From an uncultured Rhodobiaceae bacterium (GTDB taxonomy: Bacteria > Pseudomonadota > Alphaproteobacteria > Parvibaculales > Parvibaculaceae), in NCBI GenBank assembly GCA_913057645.1, contig CAJXOU010000001.1:1-64000 (forward strand): a stretch of 64,000 bases of DNA. The letters are read 5' to 3'. Positions 60,968 to 64,000 of the stretch are shown here, one piece after another; within the stretch, counting starts at the first letter, position 1; each line of letters starts with the position of its first letter. The position numbers were made by a program, and so were the translations under genes. The notes beneath the pieces are model-generated. The model saw nothing but the letters and a program-made list of their open reading frames with translations. It did no database searches and was not told where the DNA came from.

Positions 60968-62026
60968 CTAGAGTTCGACGTCCGCGCCGACGGCATCCTT
61001 CAGATGCGCGAAGCCATCCGCGGCAAGGCGGGCGGCGAGCCCCTGCTTGATGCGGGAGACGAGCGCGGGACCTTCATAGGTGAGCGCGGAGTAAAGCTGG
61101 ACGAGGGACGCCCCGGCGCGGATTTTCGCATAGGCGTCGTCGCCCGACATGATGCCGCCGACGCCGACAAGCGGAATGCGGCCTTTCGTCAGACGGTACA
61201 TGTCGCGCAACACGCCGGTCGACATGGCGAAGAGCGGCGCGCCGGAAAGACCGCCGGTCTCGCCCGCGTGCACGCCGGAGACGAGGCCCTCGCGGGCGAT
61301 GGTGGTGTTCGAAACGATGAGGCCGTCGAGGCCTTCGGCGAGGGCGACCTCGGTAATGTCGGTGAGTTCCTCCTCGTTCAGATCCGGCGCGATCTTGAGA
61401 AGGACCGGCGTCGGGCGCGCGCGGTCCGTGCGGCGCGCGGCAAGGACACGGGCGACCAGGCCCTGCAGCTCCGCCCGGCTCTGCAGCGCGCGCAGGCCCG
61501 GCGTGTTGGGCGAGGAGATGTTCACCGTGAAATAGGCGGCGAGCCCGTCGAACATGCGGATACCCGCCTCGTAGTCGGCAACGCGGTCGGCGGCGTCCTT
61601 GTTGGCGCCGATGTTGACGCCGACGATGCCCGGACGGCGGCGCCGCGCGAGCAGGCGCTTCTTCAGCGCCTCGTGGCCTTCATTGTTGAAGCCGAGACGA
61701 TTGATGACGGCGCGATGGACCGGCAGGCGGAAGATGCGCGGGCGCGGATTGCCGGATTGCGGCAGCGGCGTCACCGTGCCGACTTCGGCAAAGCCCATGC
61801 CGAGCGCGAGCATGGCGTCCGGCACCTCGCCGTTCTTGTCGAAACCGGCCGCGATGCCGACCGGGTTCTCGAAGTGAAGACCGAAAAGATCGACGCCGAG
61901 GGAGACGGGATCGGACCCGTGCCGGCTCGGCCCGAGGCCCATGCGGAGCGCGCGGATCGTCAGACGGTGCGCGGTTTCGGGATCGACGATGCTGGCGAAG
62001 GGACGGACGAGCGGGAAAAGATCCAT
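60968..62026 (-). CDS. pyrD: dihydroorotate dehydrogenase (quinone), class 2
   Basis: A 352-residue membrane-associated flavoenzyme of pyrimidine synthesis, oxidising dihydroorotate to orotate with quinone. The N-terminal helical extension (about 1-45) is the quinone tunnel of class 2. FENPVGIAAGFDKNGE at 52-67 binds FMN, NISSPNTPGLR near 169-179 contains the catalytic Ser, and GVGGIMSGDDAYAKI is the phosphate site. In order with DUF952 upstream and arsC downstream. Confidence 0.95.
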   Translation of the reverse strand: MDLFPLVRPFASIVDPETAHRLTIRALRMGLGPSRHGSDPVSLGVDLFGLHFENPVGIAAGFDKNGEVPDAMLALGMGFAEVGTVTPLPQSGNPRPRIFRLPVHRAVINRLGFNNEGHEALKKRLLARRRRPGIVGVNIGANKDAADRVADYEAGIRMFDGLAAYFTVNISSPNTPGLRALQSRAELQGLVARVLAARRTDRARPTPVLLKIAPDLNEEELTDITEVALAEGLDGLIVSNTTIAREGLVSGVHAGETGGLSGAPLFAMSTGVLRDMYRLTKGRIPLVGVGGIMSGDDAYAKIRAGASLVQLYSALTYEGPALVSRIKQGLAARLAADGFAHLKDAVGADVEL

Positions 62027-62031
62027 GCGGT

Positions 62032-62403
62032 TCAGCTTTCCACCCCGCCGGTCACATGAGAAGGGAAAACATGCGCGCCCTCGCCGTCGAGCGGCAGGGG
62101 GTCGACGCGGGCGACGGCCGCGACGGGCAGAACGTCATAGAGATGGGGGAAGAGCGCGCCGCCGCGGGACGGCTCCCATTTGAGCGCTTCGCCGAGCGCT
62201 TCCGCATCGACAGCGACCAGCAGAAGCCCCTTGCGGCCGGCAAAATGACGCTCGGCCGTTTCCGCTGCCTGTTCGGCGGTCGAGAAATGGATGAAGCCGT
62301 CGTCGATGTCGACGGCGGAGCCGATAAAGCGGCCTTCCGCCTCGGCGGCGATCCATTCGTGCTCGCTGACGATCTTGTAGATAAGGCTGGTACTCGATGA
62401 CAC
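62032..62403 (-). CDS. DUF952 domain-containing protein
   Basis: A 123-residue cytoplasmic protein matching DUF952: IYKIVSEHEWIAAEAEG, DGFIHFSTAEQAAETAERHF, LLLVAVDAEALG, LKWEPSRGGALFPHLYDVLP. The conserved DGFIHFS and FPHLY blocks are present. It starts the DUF952-pyrD-arsC gene string, with 5 bases to pyrD. Biochemical role not known. Divergent from the S24 gene. Confidence 0.88.
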   Translation of the reverse strand: MSSSTSLIYKIVSEHEWIAAEAEGRFIGSAVDIDDGFIHFSTAEQAAETAERHFAGRKGLLLVAVDAEALGEALKWEPSRGGALFPHLYDVLPVAAVARVDPLPLDGEGAHVFPSHVTGGVES

Positions 62404-62523
62404 GGCGGGTCTCCCGATGCGGGCGCACTTTAGCGAGGGGCCGCCCCGGCTACAAGACTATGGATAGGAACTAAATCCTGTGCCATTCTGCGGGCCGCCC
62501 CTCGCGGAGGAGGAACACCGGCC

Positions 62524-63159
62524 ATGCCCCGCCCGCTTTCCCATGCCCGCATCTGGGCCGCCATCGACGCGCTGGCGGCGCGGCACGGCATGAGCGTTTC
62601 GGGCCTCGCCAAGGCGGCGGGGCTCGACCCCACGACCTTCAACAAGTCGAAGCGCGTGACGGCGGCCGGGCGGCCGCGCTGGCCGAACACGGAAAGCCTG
62701 TCGCGCATCCTGCAGGCGACGGGAGCGGAACTCGAGGACCTGCTGCTGCCGGAAGACGGCGCAGCGCGGACGCCGAACCGGGTGCCGCTGATCGGGCTCG
62801 CGCAGGCGGGCACAGGCGGCTATTTCGACGATGCGGGCTTTCCCGTCGGCGGCGGCTGGGAGGAAACGGCGTTTCCCGAAATCAGGGACGAGCATGCCTA
62901 TGCGCTGGAGGTCACCGGCGACAGCATGGAACCCTTCTACCGCGAGGGCGACGTCATCGTGGTGTCGCCCGCGGCGGAAGTCCGGCGCGGCGACCGCGTG
63001 GTGGTGAAGACGATCGCGGGCGAGGTGATGGCGAAGGTGCTGGTGCGGCGGACGCAAACCCGCGTGGAACTTCATTCCTTCAATCCCGAGCACGACCCCC
63101 GCGTGCTGAAGCCGCAGGAGATCCTCTGGATGGCGCGGATCGTCTGGGCGAGCCAGTAG
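62524..63159 (+). CDS. S24-family repressor/peptidase with helix-turn-helix
   Basis: A 211-residue LexA-like protein: N-terminal HTH (about 8-75; ARHGMSVSGLAKAAGLDPTT, then LSRILQATGAEL) and a C-terminal S24 domain. The active Ser is S134 in TGDSMEPF and the Lys is K171 in GEVMAKVL. An Ala-Gly pair (95-96, AQAGTGG) lies 38 residues before S134, similar to the LexA cleavage site. GGAGGAACACC precedes the ATG. Could be RecA-responsive or a standalone regulator. Confidence 0.88.
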   Translation: MPRPLSHARIWAAIDALAARHGMSVSGLAKAAGLDPTTFNKSKRVTAAGRPRWPNTESLSRILQATGAELEDLLLPEDGAARTPNRVPLIGLAQAGTGGYFDDAGFPVGGGWEETAFPEIRDEHAYALEVTGDSMEPFYREGDVIVVSPAAEVRRGDRVVVKTIAGEVMAKVLVRRTQTRVELHSFNPEHDPRVLKPQEILWMARIVWASQ

Positions 63160-63162
63160 CTT

Positions 63163-63990
63163 CTATCTCTTGCCGGGGGTGGCGGCAGGCCGGTCCAGCG
63201 GCTCCATGCGGCCGAGGCGGAGGGCGACGATGCGCGACACGGCCGCCATGTCGCCGCCGTCGAGCGCCTGCTTCAATTCGAGGGCGGCGTCGCGGAGAAT
63301 GGTTTCGAGCGCCGTGCGGGGCTTGCGGGCGGTAATGCCGCCGATCAGTTCGGAAGCGCGCGCGAGGCGGTCCGCGCCGCCGAAACCGGCAAGCTGGAAC
63401 GCATATTGCCAGGCGATCGACATGTTGGCGGGGTCAAGCGCGAGAGCCTGTTCGTAGGCGGCGATGCCCGCTTCCGCCGACGCACCATAGACGACATTGC
63501 CGAGCGGCCCGCCCTCATAGGCGATTTCGAGATGCCAGCCGCCAAGCGCGGCATGGGCCCAGGCATTGTCCGCATTGAGGGCGAGCGCGCGGTCGATATG
63601 GTCACGGGCCTCGCTCGCCATGCCCTTGAAATGCGCGGCCATGCTGCCTTCGCGCCGCGCGACGAGGCCGAGTGCGACGGCGACGGCGAGATGCGCCTCA
63701 GGCCTGTCCGGCGCGCGCGCAACGGCGCGGCGGCCGTCGCGCAGCGCCGCTTCGAAATGCGCGAGACGCGCTTCGCCGGTGGCAACGAAATCGCCGCGCA
63801 CCATTTCCGCGCGCGAGGCGAGCGCGTCGCCCTCGCCTGTCTGAACCTTGCGGGCGAGCAAGGCGGCGCGGCCGAAAGCGCCGCTGTCGAACGCCGCCTG
63901 CGCCTCGACGAGACCGCGATCGAGCGCGACGGCGGGCGCGGCGGCAAACAGCGCTGCACAGAGGAGCATGACAGCGCACACGACCCTCAT
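63163..63990 (-). CDS. secreted TPR-repeat protein
   Basis: A 275-residue protein with signal peptide (MRVVCAVMLLCAALFAAAPAVALD) and TPR-like helical repeats over about 30-230 (AAFDSGAFGRAALLARKVQ, DRALALNADNAWAHAALGGW, AYEQALALDPANMSIAW). The last has the standard TPR consensus. It is a periplasmic scaffold candidate. Its stop is 3 bases from the convergent S24 gene. Partner unknown. Confidence 0.8.
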   Translation of the reverse strand: MRVVCAVMLLCAALFAAAPAVALDRGLVEAQAAFDSGAFGRAALLARKVQTGEGDALASRAEMVRGDFVATGEARLAHFEAALRDGRRAVARAPDRPEAHLAVAVALGLVARREGSMAAHFKGMASEARDHIDRALALNADNAWAHAALGGWHLEIAYEGGPLGNVVYGASAEAGIAAYEQALALDPANMSIAWQYAFQLAGFGGADRLARASELIGGITARKPRTALETILRDAALELKQALDGGDMAAVSRIVALRLGRMEPLDRPAATPGKR

Positions 63991-64000
63991 CGCGCGAAAG

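Overview
The window reads as high-GC alphaproteobacterial chromosome. The evidence is the strong GC bias at third codon positions, a PodJ-type polarity protein, the TauE/TIGR02186 pair, a class 2 PyrD/ArsC/DUF952 cluster and the PdeM/Lhr repair pair. The density of fatty-acid and CoA-thioester genes suggests a lipid- or alkane-degrading member of the Parvibaculum type; that genus placement is inference. I saw no rRNA, tRNA, CRISPR array, transposase or prophage.

Layout. 0.2-5.7 kb: MaoC protein, thiolase, secreted protein, two hotdog thioesterases, a dienoyl-CoA isomerase-like crotonase and an R-specific hydratase. 5.7-11 kb: Pho-box-like site, TPR-methyltransferase, small secreted and membrane proteins, then a GST gene coupled to a gene for an encapsulin-associated-ferritin-like protein. 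11-14 kb: SDR, a membrane protein resembling styrene oxide isomerase, and an SbtA/SbtB bicarbonate-transport pair. 14-24.5 kb: crotonases, hydrolases, an operon with three tandem double-hotdog thioesterases under a TetR regulator, and an ArsR/SRPBCC/membrane operon. 24.5-28 kb: a hydrolase, an unknown gene and three consecutive DJ-1-superfamily genes. 28.5-30.4 kb: a DUF1302 outer-membrane gene broken by an in-frame stop. 30.6-37.7 kb: a beta-oxidation operon (fadJ-like, thiolase, two acyl-CoA dehydrogenases, MerR regulator). 38-45.4 kb: CAP lipoprotein, orphan TRAP binding protein, PodJ-like protein, TauE/TIGR02186/CcdA. 45.7-49.8 kb: PdeM and Lhr-type helicase separated by an AT-richer membrane gene. 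50-64 kb: MscS channel, DUF6460, a DECR-like SDR, quinone oxidoreductase, epoxide hydrolase, a Mn-riboswitch-controlled UPF0016 exporter, esterase, TetR, PAS protein, two thioesterases with a MATE pump, ArsC/PyrD/DUF952, an S24 repressor and a secreted TPR protein.

How it works together. Most of the window concerns acyl-CoA turnover: activation products are oxidised by acyl-CoA dehydrogenases, hydrated by crotonases or MaoC hydratases, and cleaved by thiolases. Auxiliary enzymes handle unsaturated chains (dienoyl isomerase, DECR-like SDR), and many hotdog thioesterases can release CoA. Local TetR, MerR and ArsR genes sit beside inverted repeats that look like their operators.

Intergenic DNA is rich in short structured repeats. 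There are at least three families: the six-copy tcccggcgaaagccggga palindrome, a four-copy element whose central stem changes with pairing kept, and single long inverted repeats.
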